Shown: positions 1 to 6,845, numbered from the stretch's first letter. The stretch is 7,557 nt of DNA from Deltaproteobacteria bacterium (GCA_031267005.1 JAIRZX010000652.1:1-7557); one strand, 5' to 3'. The notes: a model not told the origin generated them from the letters alone. Numbers and translations are program-made.

Positions 1-878
1 CTGTCGAAGTAGAGGGACAGGAACATGAGCCACGCGGCGGCGACGAAGGCCTTGGCGCCCACGCCGTGGCGCGCCGCGCCGCGCATGAGCTGCTGCTCTG
101 CCTTCCCGTCCAGGTCAAGGTCCACCTCCAGGAGCGGGCTCTCGGAGCCCCCCTCCGGATCGAGGTTCTTCAAGGGGAAGGGGGAACCCTTCCAGGAGGC
201 GATTGATTTTCGCAGCACGGCCCAGTTCCCCACGAAGCCGAAGCTCTCCGGGGACTTGGGCGGCTTGGGGGAGGCCAGGCCCTCCAGCCCACTCAAAGCC
301 GGGTGCGACGCCTTCCTGGGGTCCTCATTTGGCGTCCCGGCGGCGGGCAGCGGCGGGTCGGGGAAAGGCTCGAAGGCGCCGCTTCCGGAAGCCGCCCGCA
401 GCGCCACCGCCTCCAGGAGCCGGGTGGCCTCGGGCGGGGAGAGCGCCGCGAGGGCGTAGACGAGGGTGAGCCTGTACACCCCCTCCTCCAGGCGGAAGCA
501 CATGAGCCTCAAGAGCGGCCCCCGGTGGAGCGCGGGCGCCCCCGCCCCCCCCCACAGCGAGAGCGCCACCTGCAGGGCCGCCTCAGACGCGGCCTCCGAG
601 GCGCCCTTGCCCAGCGGCTTCAAGTCGCTCGCAGAGAAGGACCGGGGCATCACCTTGAGCACCGCCCTCATCATCCCGGGGCCGGGCGTGAACACGCTCC
701 TGAGCCTGGGGGTCTCCTTCACGATGCCCCGGAAGGCGGCCTCCAGCGCGTCGGGGGACAGGGGGGCCTCCAAGGTCCAGGACCTCATGCCCACCTGCCC
801 CAACAGCCCGGCCTGCGTGGCGGCCTGGGCCGCCAGCGCCTTCTGGAAGGGGGCGAGCGGCACGAGGAACTCCACCTT
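1..878 (-). other. Domain C2: second condensation-like domain, HHxxxDG absent, cut by window edge
   Basis: From residue 1990 the sequence returns to an ordered pattern. V-P-L-A-P-F-Q-K-A-L (1995-2004) fits the C1 motif 'plsp.Q.gml'. L-R-S-V-F fits the end of C2 (RHExLRTxF), although the R-H-E is lost. The C3 position reads A-L-A-A-L-S-P at 2131-2137 (435-455) in place of HHxxxDG. The stretch G-A-K-A-F-V-A-A-A-W-L-M-F-L-S at the edge fits the helix 'vt..t.l.AAwalLLsry' in the second half of the fold. A stretch of about 50 residues rich in Pro and Lys (around 2160-2205, nt 230-370) appears inserted after the C3 region. The family call is weaker than for C1, but order and spacing agree. Confidence 0.7.
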
Positions 879-3800
879 GGACGGGTCCACGTATTCCGCG
901 AGCGCCGAGAGGGCCCTGGCCTTCTCCCGCTCGAGGCCCTCCTCGGGGCCTTCCCGGACCGCGCCCCCAAGCGGAACGGCGCCGTCTCCGGACGCGTGGG
1001 CTTCGGCGTGCCGCATGGCTTCCTCAGACCCCGCCGCTTCAGTCCCGGACGTTTCCGGCGCGGGCGCCGCAAGCTCGGACGCACCCGTCCCCGGCGCGTC
1101 CGCCTCTGGCGATACAGCCCCGGACGCTTCCGGGACTGACTCGGCGGCCAGGCTGGCGTCATCGGCGGTTTCCGAAACATTTTGGCCGTCCGCTAACGAA
1201 GCTACGCCGCCCGACGTCTCGGAACCGTCCGCTGCGCCAAACGACGCGTCGGGAATATCGGCAGGAGCGTCGGGAATCGTGCCTTGTGCGTCGGGAGCCG
1301 CCGTCCCGCCCGCTTCGGAAACTTCGGCAACATCTGGAGACTCGGAAGCCTCGGAAGCGGCGCAGACGCCCGAAGCATCCGAAGCTTTAAGCCCGTACTC
1401 CTCAGGCCTGGACGAAACTTTCTGATCAAAGACGTCCGATGTCTCCGAAGCCGACGGCTCCGCAGGCGAAGCCACAGAAACCGGAGTCTCAGAGGCCGGA
1501 GTCTCAGATGCCGCAATTTCAGAGGCCGGAGTCTCAGATGCCGCAATTTCAGATGCCGGAGTCTCAGATGCCGCAATTTCAGATGCCGGAGCCTCAGAGG
1601 CCGGAGCCTCAGAGGCCGGAGTCTCAGAGGCCGGAGCCTCAGAGGCCGGAGTCTCAGAGGCCGGAGTCTCAGAGGCCGGAGTCTCAGAGGCCGGAGTCTC
1701 AGAGGCCGGAGTCTCAGAGGCCGGAGTCTCAGATGCCGCAATTTCAGATGCCGGAGTCTCAGAAGTTTTCGGAACCGCCTCGGCCGAACCCGGCGCGTCC
1801 CCGCCGTCCTCCCTCTCCGCGTTTCGCCCCTCCGCTGATTTTCCGGAAGACGGGGCCGCGTTCCTTTCGCCCTGCCCGGAGACGGAGGAGAAGCTCGTGG
1901 CAATCGAGTCGAACACGTCGAAAAGGCTCCGCGCGATTCCTTCCGGCAGATCGGCGGAAGCCTTCTTTCGGGCGGGCGCGGCGTCCGCCGCGCTGTCGCG
2001 AGCGGGCCCGTCCACGTCCGCCCCGGGCTTCTGGGGGGGTCCGCCGCCCGGCTCCGCGCCGCCGCCGCCGGCGCCGTCCGGCAAGGCGCCTCCGAATTCG
2101 AAGGCCACGACGTCCGGCGGCTCGTCCAGAGGGGTTATGGCGACGTCCGGAGGGAGATCCTGGGACTCGTCCGCGGGAGACACGCGGGAGATGTCGATTA
2201 TGCCGCCATCCCCGTCGTTGCCGTCCGCCAGGGAAACGATCCCGGTCAGGTCTTCCGGCAGGTACTCGCCGCCGGCGGGTTCCGCCGAGGCCCCTCCTCC
2301 GGAACCGGTTCCGGCCCCGCCGCCGGAATCCGGGGAAGCCGAGGGAGCCGGCGAGCCTTCTGGGCTTGCGTCTTTGGCGGTCTTTTCGGCCAAGGCTTCT
2401 GAGAGCGCAAGGGCGGCCAACGCAGAGCTGACAGCGGCTTCGTCCCCGCCGCCGTCCGAAGCCCCGCCGCCTTCCTCCCCGCCGTCCACGGGAGCTTCCC
2501 CGCCGGCTTCCACGGGAGCTTCCCTGCCGGCTTCCACGGGAGCTTCCCCGCCGCCGGTTCCCCCTTCGCCCGCCAGGGATATCTCGCCCAGATCCTCGTA
2601 AGCGCCGTCCAGTCGCCCGGTGGCGGCGTCGGCCCCCTCCGCGGTCCACTCGGCGCCGGGTCCCCCGAACTCCGCCCGCACGCGGCGGGAAATCTCGGCG
2701 GCCAGGGCTTCGGGGGTCGGGAAGGCGCGGAAGTCAGGGGCGTCCGCGGGGAAGCCGCGGGCCCTCAAGTTCTTGGCCAGGAGGTAGGCGAGATCCCCGT
2801 CCAGGCCGGCCGAGGCGAAGCTCCCCCCGTCAGGCGGGGCGGTTTCCATGAGGGAGCGCCAGGCCGAGGAGAGGGCCTCGGCGGTCTCCAGGAAGAGCGG
2901 GTCGCCTTCCAGCGCCCGGTCCGGCGGGAGGGGGGAGCTTTCGGGCTCGGGGAGGGCGCCAGCCGCCGCCAGGCCGTTTTCCAGGGGGATGCGGGAAACG
3001 AAGGCCAGCCGGGTGGGAATGAGCCAGGCGGGGAGGGAGGAGGCGAAGGAGCGGCGGAGGCGTTCCAGCTGGCGGGACTTCTCCTGCTCGTCCTCGTCGC
3101 GGAAGCTCGCCATGAGCCACAGCGCTATTTCACCCGGGCCGCCCCCGCCCCACAGCCCGGCCCGCATGGTCTTCAAAAACGACGAGGCGAATATCCTGCG
3201 CTCCACGGCTTCGGGCGAGAATGCCCTCCCGCGCAGCGCGGGGAGCGGCCCGGCGGCCTCGGCCCCGAGCACGTTCACGCAGCCCTCCTCGTCCAGCCAG
3301 CCCGCGTCCGGGGCCTTCATGAACCCGGGGGCCCCCCGCCTGAAGGGGTGCTGGAAGAAAAGCGAGGCCGCGGCCCTTTCGCCGAAGGGGCGGCCCACCG
3401 CCTCGCCGGAGAGCCTTATGCCGCCCGGGGCGCCGGGCGGGACAAGCCTGCCCCTCGAGTCCAGGACGAGCGCCTCGACCCCGGGGGCTGGCCTCGCCCT
3501 CGGCGCGGAAGGCTCCTCCCCGGCCGCCCTCCACAGCGCCGGGAAGCCCGGGGCCCCGTAGGCGTAGACGACCTTAAGCCCCTCGCGCCCCGGATAGACG
3601 GTCCCGCAGGATGGGCCTGAGAACGCCAGGGCCTTCAATGCTTCCAGATCACCCCGGCCCAGGAGGCTCTTAGCCGCGACGGCGGGGAGCCACGCGAAGG
3701 TGACGGCCCTCTCGCGCATGAACGCCCCGAGCTCGTCCGCTCCGGGGAAGCCGTCTTTGCCCGGCGAGGGACCCGCTTCGGGGAAGCCCACCGAGGCGCC

Positions 3801-6800
3801 GCCGTAGCGGAGCGCCGGCACCGCGTCGGCGAAAAGCCTCTCGGCGGGGGTTCCCGGCACGGCGAGCGCCCTGGCGCCGGGCCCCAGGCCGAAGGCCTCG
3901 CGGGACACCCGCATCCTTTCCGTGAGGGCGGCGGCGGAAAGGGCCGCACCCCCGCCCTCCAATTCTTCCCGCTTCCAGGGCTCGCCCGGAGCTGGCCGCG
4001 AGCAGTAAAGCACGGCCGCTAGCCTGTCCGGATCGCAGGCGGCCCGGGCGCGGGCTTGCGGGCGGAAGTCGCTGGCCGCGGCCCGCGTCCCGGCCTGGGC
4101 GGCCTCGCGGAGGGAGGGGGCCTCCTCCCGCCCCGGTCCGGGGGCCACCCCCGGCGGGCCGGCTGGCGAACCGGGGCCCAGGGCCCGCGCCAAAAGGCTT
4201 TCGAAATCCCAGACTGGGGCGCGCTGCTGCGGGCTCAAGCCCTTGTCGGCCGCCGCGGACTTGCATAAATCCTCGGCGTAGGGCAAAAGCTCCTTCGAGG
4301 AAAGCACGGCTTCCGCCGCAGAGTCAGAAAGTATGAACCGGTGGCGCTCCCGGGGGAGCAGCGGGTCCAGGGGCACTACGGCGCATCCGGCCCTCACGGC
4401 CGAGAGCGCGGCTACCGCCAGGAGCGGGCCGTAAGGGAAGAGGAGCGCGGCGCGCATGCCCTCCCCGGGCTGGCCCCCCCCTTCCCCGTGCGCCCGCCTG
4501 TCGGGCGCGGGAGGGGCCGCCTTGTCGGACAAAAACCGCGCCCCCTCGGAAACGGCCCGCTCCAAATCCTCGCGCGTCCAGGCCCTGCCGCCGAACTCGA
4601 CGGCCTCGGCGGACGGGTCCGGGGCGGGAGGGAGATAGCCGGGATCGGATTCTATCCGGGCGTCGGGGCCGGGCCGCTCCCCGCCCTCCCCGCCGGCTGG
4701 CCCGTCGAAGTACTCGAAACGGCGTCCCGCCCCCTCCGCAAAGGCGTCCCCGCCCTCCGCAAAGCCGTCCCCGCCATCACGAAAGCCGTCCCCGCGCTCC
4801 GCAAAGCCGTCCCCGCCGTCACGAAAGCCGTCTCCGCGTTCAGGAAAGCCGGCTCCGCGTTCAACGGACCTGCCGCCTCGTCCGCCGGAGCCTTCCCCGT
4901 GGCCGGCCGCGCGTCCGGCTCGATCCTCGTATACGCCTTCTCCTTCGGCGGAGCCGTAACCGTTTCGTGGCAAGCCGCCGCGCCCGGGGAACCCTGCCTC
5001 CGGTTCGGACGCGGCGCCTGCGAACGGAGCACCCCCGCCCCGCCTTTCCCCGCCCGATCCCCGGGCGGCCTCCAGGACGCGGTCCTTGAGAGCCTTGCCC
5101 ATCAGGTTCACGTCCGAGAGCCTGGCGTTGGGTGAGGCGGCCAGCGCCGACGCGGCGCCCAAGAAGCCGTCCCGGAAGTCCAGCGCCATGGCCCGCCTGA
5201 AGCGGTCCGGGGAGGCGTGGAGGAGCACCCTGGCCTGCCGCTCGCTCCACTCGAGGTGGAACACGAAATCCGCCTCGGACCTTTTTGGGCGCGGGAGGAG
5301 AATCTCGCGGATCTTGAGCGAGCCCTGCGTGAAGCGGGCCTCCTCCTCGGCGAAGAAGACTATGTCCCCGAAATCCAGCCCCCCGGCCGCCCTGCGGCAT
5401 TCCCACGGCGGCGCGAAAGAGTGCGGCGCCGCTTCGGAATGGAAGCGTTCCAGGGTGGCCGCGCACTCCAAAAACGTCTTCTGGCCGGAGAGCTCGCAGC
5501 GGGCCGGGGCCAGGGCGAGCAGGCAGCCCATGGTGTTCTGGAGCTGGCCCGCCAGCATCTCGCGCACCGGCGCGCGGCGGAGGTACAGCTGGACCTTCTC
5601 GCCGTTGAACATGGAAAGGGCTGCCGCGAAGGCGCACTCCACGAGCGAGGGGACAGGCACACGCGAGACGCGGGAGAGGGTCTTGAGCCTTTTGTAAAGC
5701 TGGTCGTCCAGTTCGAACGCCACCGGCTCCCCGAGCTCGGGGTCCGGGTCGCCCGCGGCGGGCACGAACAGCGACGAGACGGATTTGACGCCTTTGAGCG
5801 CCGCCTCCCAGAACGCCGCGTCCGCGCCGCGCTCCCGTCCCTCCAGGAGGGCCAGGAACTCGCTGAAGGGCCTGGGCGCCCCCGCCGGCGGGCGCGGGGC
5901 GACGAGTTCCGCGGCGAGCGAGCTCACGGTGAACTGGTCGAAGAGATCTTCCAAATAAGAGATGAGCACCAGGGCGCGGGAAGGCTCGGCCTGGAAAATG
6001 TCCACGCGGAAGAGGGCGTCGCGGGCCGGATCGGGCGCGGGCACCGCGCGGCGGAACTCCCGGACGCGCTCTTCGCGGTCCGCCGCCGAAAAGCCTATCA
6101 GGGAGGTGTAGGTCAAGGGCAGCGGAAGCTCGGGGAGCGAGGCGAGCCGCGAGCGGGCCACGTCCCGTGTGACGAGCGCCGTGCGCAGTATCTCGTGGCG
6201 GGCCCCCAAAAGCTCCAGCCTGTTGCCCAGGGCGAAGGGGTCGGCGTCCATCCCTATTTCCAAAAGCCTCTGGGTGAAGCGGGGGCCCCGCGCCTCCCAG
6301 GAGGCGCAAGCCGCCTCCATGGCCGGGGTCAGCGGCGAAATGGACAGCGGGGTCACGGGGTCCAAGGCCTCTATGACCCTCTCCTCGTCCTCCAGCTGCT
6401 TGGCCTGGAAGCCGTGCGCCCTCGCGCCCGCCGCGAAGGGGCTTTCCGCGTCCGCAGCGGCGCGCGGGCGGCCGCCCGCCTCGGGGCGCCCGTCCGGAAA
6501 AGGCGCGGCCCCGCCCGGGGGGGCGGCGCCTTCCGCCGGAAACCCCGCCCCCTCGTAGATTCCGGCGTCCTGGGCGGCCTCGGCCAAGCTCATGGCGGCG
6601 AGAAGCTCCGCGGCCGAAAGGATCCAGCCGGCCGCCCTCAGCTGTTGCGAGGCGAAGAACGCCGACAGGGAATCCCCGCCCTGCTCCTCGAAGCCCAACT
6701 CCGGATCCAGGCTCCCGGAGGGCACGTTCATCGCGGCCGACGCGGCGTTTAAGAGCGCCTCAAGGGCGCTCCCCGCAGGCGCCCCCCGTTCGGGAGGGTC

Positions 6801-6845
6801 CACGGGCATCCCGGGGCGCAGGGGATCGAAGGGCGGTACGGTCAT
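1..6845 (-). CDS. Giant NRPS-like protein, T-C-A-T-linker-C, most catalytic motifs lost (3' end outside window)
   Basis: I read 2281 consecutive codons without a stop from the ATG at 6845-6843 to the left edge; the C-terminus lies outside. The start is chosen because it forms an ATGA with the upstream stop, has a GAAAAGG 10 nt before it, and lies 25 residues before a carrier domain. Domain order by residue: carrier 26-92 (Ser59 present), condensation 161-595, repeat-bearing linker 596-745, adenylation 746-1300, carrier 1310-1390 (Ser replaced by Gly1350), low-complexity linker 1391-1985, second condensation 1990 onward. In canonical NRPSs, A activates an amino acid, T holds it as a thioester and C forms the peptide bond. 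Here both C domains lack the HHxxxDG histidines and A lacks its P-loop, A5 and A10 residues, so standard chemistry is unlikely. No signal peptide or membrane segment is visible, so it is probably cytoplasmic. At roughly 70% GC about 2% of random codons would be stops (my estimate), so a clean frame of this length implies selection. It is either a non-catalytic scaffold or a diverged family; which one cannot be told from here. Confidence 0.92.
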   Translation of the reverse strand, partial: MTVPPFDPLRPGMPVDPPERGAPAGSALEALLNAASAAMNVPSGSLDPELGFEEQGGDSLSAFFASQQLRAAGWILSAAELLAAMSLAEAAQDAGIYEGAGFPAEGAAPPGGAAPFPDGRPEAGGRPRAAADAESPFAAGARAHGFQAKQLEDEERVIEALDPVTPLSISPLTPAMEAACASWEARGPRFTQRLLEIGMDADPFALGNRLELLGARHEILRTALVTRDVARSRLASLPELPLPLTYTSLIGFSAADREERVREFRRAVPAPDPARDALFRVDIFQAEPSRALVLISYLEDLFDQFTVSSLAAELVAPRPPAGAPRPFSEFLALLEGRERGADAAFWEAALKGVKSVSSLFVPAAGDPDPELGEPVAFELDDQLYKRLKTLSRVSRVPVPSLVECAFAAALSMFNGEKVQLYLRRAPVREMLAGQLQNTMGCLLALAPARCELSGQKTFLECAATLERFHSEAAPHSFAPPWECRRAAGGLDFGDIVFFAEEEARFTQGSLKIREILLPRPKRSEADFVFHLEWSERQARVLLHASPDRFRRAMALDFRDGFLGAASALAASPNARLSDVNLMGKALKDRVLEAARGSGGERRGGGAPFAGAASEPEAGFPGRGGLPRNGYGSAEGEGVYEDRAGRAAGHGEGSGGRGGRSVERGAGFPERGDGFRDGGDGFAERGDGFRDGGDGFAEGGDAFAEGAGRRFEYFDGPAGGEGGERPGPDARIESDPGYLPPAPDPSAEAVEFGGRAWTREDLERAVSEGARFLSDKAAPPAPDRRAHGEGGGQPGEGMRAALLFPYGPLLAVAALSAVRAGCAVVPLDPLLPRERHRFILSDSAAEAVLSSKELLPYAEDLCKSAAADKGLSPQQRAPVWDFESLLARALGPGSPAGPPGVAPGPGREEAPSLREAAQAGTRAAASDFRPQARARAACDPDRLAAVLYCSRPAPGEPWKREELEGGGAALSAAALTERMRVSREAFGLGPGARALAVPGTPAERLFADAVPALRYGGASVGFPEAGPSPGKDGFPGADELGAFMRERAVTFAWLPAVAAKSLLGRGDLEALKALAFSGPSCGTVYPGREGLKVVYAYGAPGFPALWRAAGEEPSAPRARPAPGVEALVLDSRGRLVPPGAPGGIRLSGEAVGRPFGERAAASLFFQHPFRRGAPGFMKAPDAGWLDEEGCVNVLGAEAAGPLPALRGRAFSPEAVERRIFASSFLKTMRAGLWGGGGPGEIALWLMASFRDEDEQEKSRQLERLRRSFASSLPAWLIPTRLAFVSRIPLENGLAAAGALPEPESSPLPPDRALEGDPLFLETAEALSSAWRSLMETAPPDGGSFASAGLDGDLAYLLAKNLRARGFPADAPDFRAFPTPEALAAEISRRVRAEFGGPGAEWTAEGADAATGRLDGAYEDLGEISLAGEGGTGGGEAPVEAGREAPVEAGGEAPVDGGEEGGGASDGGGDEAAVSSALAALALSEALAEKTAKDASPEGSPAPSASPDSGGGAGTGSGGGASAEPAGGEYLPEDLTGIVSLADGNDGDGGIIDISRVSPADESQDLPPDVAITPLDEPPDVVAFEFGGALPDGAGGGGAEPGGGPPQKPGADVDGPARDSAADAAPARKKASADLPEGIARSLFDVFDSIATSFSSVSGQGERNAAPSSGKSAEGRNAEREDGGDAPGSAEAVPKTSETPASEIAASETPASETPASETPASETPASETPASETPASEAPASETPASEAPASEAPASEIAASETPASEIAASETPASEIAASETPASETPVSVASPAEPSASETSDVFDQKVSSRPEEYGLKASDASGVCAASEASESPDVAEVSEAGGTAAPDAQGTIPDAPADIPDASFGAADGSETSGGVASLADGQNVSETADDASLAAESVPEASGAVSPEADAPGTGASELAAPAPETSGTEAAGSEEAMRHAEAHASGDGAVPLGGAVREGPEEGLEREKARALSALAEYVDPSKVEFLVPLAPFQKALAAQAATQAGLLGQVGMRSWTLEAPLSPDALEAAFRGIVKETPRLRSVFTPGPGMMRAVLKVMPRSFSASDLKPLGKGASEAASEAALQVALSLWGGAGAPALHRGPLLRLMCFRLEEGVYRLTLVYALAALSPPEATRLLEAVALRAASGSGAFEPFPDPPLPAAGTPNEDPRKASHPALSGLEGLASPKPPKSPESFGFVGNWAVLRKSIASWKGSPFPLKNLDPEGGSESPLLEVDLDLDGKAEQQLMRGAARHGVGAKAFVAAAWLMFLSLYFD
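1486..1755 (-). repeat. Eighteen 15-bp tandem repeats coding S-E-[TIA]-[PA]-A
   Basis: Eighteen contiguous 15-bp units fill 270 bp, with a partial unit at 1756-1763. The plus-strand unit is gtctcagaggccgga, with variants gtctcagatgccgca, atttcagatgccgga and gcctcagaggccgga. In the coding frame they give the pentapeptides S-E-T-P-A, S-E-I-A-A and S-E-A-P-A (about residues 1695-1787). Alternating T and I types form 30-bp dimers near both ends, while the middle is nearly uniform, a pattern expected from unequal exchange or slippage. There are no spacers, so it is not a CRISPR array. Confidence 0.95.
2485..2556 (-). repeat. Three 24-bp tandem repeats coding E-A-P-V-[ED]-x-G-x
   Basis: Three near-identical 24-bp units (2485-2508, 2509-2532, 2533-2556) encode E-A-P-V-E-A-G-R, E-A-P-V-E-A-G-G and E-A-P-V-D-G-G around residues 1432-1455. 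On the plus strand each unit begins tccacgggagcttccc; the second differs from the first by one base and the third is changed only at its end. This points to recent duplication. The array lies in the T2-C2 linker. Confidence 0.9.
2676..2918 (-). other. Domain T2: carrier-like domain with the attachment Ser replaced by Gly
   Basis: Residues 1310-1390 follow the adenylation domain where a carrier is expected. Spacing to the R-A-R-G-F helix end (1361-1365) and the F-P-T-P-E-A-L-A-A-E-I last helix (1375-1385) fit a carrier domain and match T1. The signature G-G-D-S-L-x-A reads G-L-D-G-D-L-A, which puts Gly1350 (2796-2798) at the Ser position. Without Ser no phosphopantetheine can be attached, so this domain cannot carry a thioester. 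The assignment rests on position and spacing more than on the motif itself. Confidence 0.72.
2946..4610 (-). other. Domain A: adenylation (AMP-binding) domain with lost core motifs
   Basis: Residues 746-1300 give a full-length adenylation fold. The lead-in F-G-G-R-A-W-T-R-E-D-L (751-761) fits the N-terminal strand and helix. A-G-C-A-V-V-P-L-D-P then P-x-x-R...S-D-S (819-842) is a near-perfect A2 motif. G-G-I-R-L-S-G-E-A-V (1141-1150) fits A6, and W-L-D-E-E-G (1183-1188) fits the strand after A7. The active-site motifs are broken. A3 (YTSGSTGxPKG) reads Y-C-S-R-P-A-P-G-E-P-W-K (947-958, nt 3972-4007). A5 (NxYGPTE) reads Y-A-Y-G-A-P-G (1094-1100). A7 TGD reads A-P-D (1178-1180), keeping the Asp. 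The A10 Lys is Leu1292 (2970-2972). ATP-dependent activation of an amino acid is therefore unlikely, and no substrate can be predicted. Confidence 0.85.
4611..5060 (-). other. C1-A linker, Gly/Arg/Asp/Glu-rich, carrying heptapeptide repeats
   Basis: Residues 596-745 separate C1 from the adenylation domain. Canonical C-A linkers are compact, about 30 residues. This one is about 150 residues, rich in Gly, Arg, Glu and Asp, and probably disordered. It contains six heptapeptide units at 664-705. No catalytic motif is visible. Its length should loosen the fixed C-A platform seen in working NRPS modules. Confidence 0.75.
4731..4856 (-). repeat. Six 21-bp tandem repeats coding G-D-G-F-x-[DE]-x
   Basis: Six in-frame units of seven codons encode G-A-G-F-P-E-R, G-D-G-F-R-D-G, G-D-G-F-A-E-R, G-D-G-F-R-D-G, G-D-G-F-A-E-G and G-D-A-F-A-E-G (residues 664-705). 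Units alternate between an F-R-D and an F-A-E type, which suggests a 42-bp dimer was duplicated. The array lies wholly in the C1-A linker. Confidence 0.9.
5061..6365 (-). other. Domain C1: condensation domain without the HHxxxDG motif
   Basis: Residues 161-595 follow the condensation fold. The N-terminal T-P-L-S-I-S-P stretch fits C1, and R-H-E-I-L-R-T (216-222) is a textbook C2 motif. F-S-E-F...F-W-E-A-A-L (327-350) fits C4, and Q-L-Q-N-T-M-G-C-L (434-442) fits the C5 region 'iGxfvNtl'. The C3 motif HHxxxDG should fall at residues 298-304 (5934-5954) but reads L-E-D-L-F-D-Q: both His are lost, Glu299 replaces the catalytic second His, and the Asp is kept. The length of about 435 residues is normal. 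Peptide bond formation by the known mechanism is not expected. A non-catalytic docking role, or an acid-based variant using Glu299, is possible but unproven. Confidence 0.85.
6570..6770 (-). other. Domain T1: carrier (thiolation) domain with intact phosphopantetheine site
   Basis: Residues 26-92 of the giant protein match a peptidyl carrier domain. The core is F-E-E-Q-G-G-D-S-L, followed at the usual spacing by L-R-A-A-G (69-73) and the last helix A-M-S-L-A-E-A-A. Ser59 (6669-6671) is the predicted 4'-phosphopantetheine attachment point. Of the four catalytic or attachment domains checked in this protein up to residue 1390, it is the only one with an unaltered signature. It should be a substrate for a phosphopantetheinyl transferase encoded elsewhere. 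Confidence 0.88.

Larger units (their letters stand above)
891..2675 (-). other. Very long low-complexity linker (about 595 residues) between T2 and C2
   Basis: Residues 1391-1985 are rich in Ala, Ser, Glu, Asp, Gly and Pro and look disordered and acidic. The linker contains an 8-residue repeat (1432-1455), a pentapeptide array (about 1695-1787) and a long Ser/Ala/Glu/Asp stretch up to about 1985. Two islands look more ordered. Residues 1527-1586 are a hydrophobic/acidic stretch with G-I-I-D-I-S and V-V-A-F-E-F. Residues 1630-1655 could form an amphipathic helix (L-P-E-G-I-A-R-S-L-F-D-V-F-D). Usual T-C linkers are a few tens of residues. No enzyme domain is recognised here. Confidence 0.8.

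Noticed and set aside
1486..1755. Possible CRISPR array
   Set aside because: Units are 15 bp, directly contiguous, without spacers, and in frame with the surrounding coding sequence.
466..2431. Plus-strand frames across the repeat region (466-1425 and 1439-2431), the second giving a P-E-S-Q repeat protein
   Set aside because: They are antisense to the giant frame, which is open on both sides of them. The P-E-S-Q repeat is simply the complement of the S-E-T-P-A array.
4731..4856. Possible calcium-binding RTX or EF-hand-like repeats because of the G-D-G-F-x-D pattern
   Set aside because: RTX repeats are nonapeptides (GGxGxDxUx) in secreted proteins; here the period is seven, Asp spacing does not fit and there is no secretion signal. 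EF-hand loop spacing is also absent.
4861..6309. Minus-strand frame of 482 codons in another phase
   Set aside because: It overlaps C1 out of frame; its translation is Arg/Gly/Pro-rich without motifs.
5217..6752. Plus-strand open frame of 511 codons, the longest with both ends inside the window
   Set aside because: It lies antisense to T1 and C1, whose minus-strand translation matches known domains. Its own product is Arg/Gly-rich with no recognisable domain, as expected of a shadow in GC-rich DNA.
6807..6809. Met13 as the start of the giant protein
   Set aside because: The ATG at 6845 has the stop-start overlap and a ribosome binding site at a reasonable distance.
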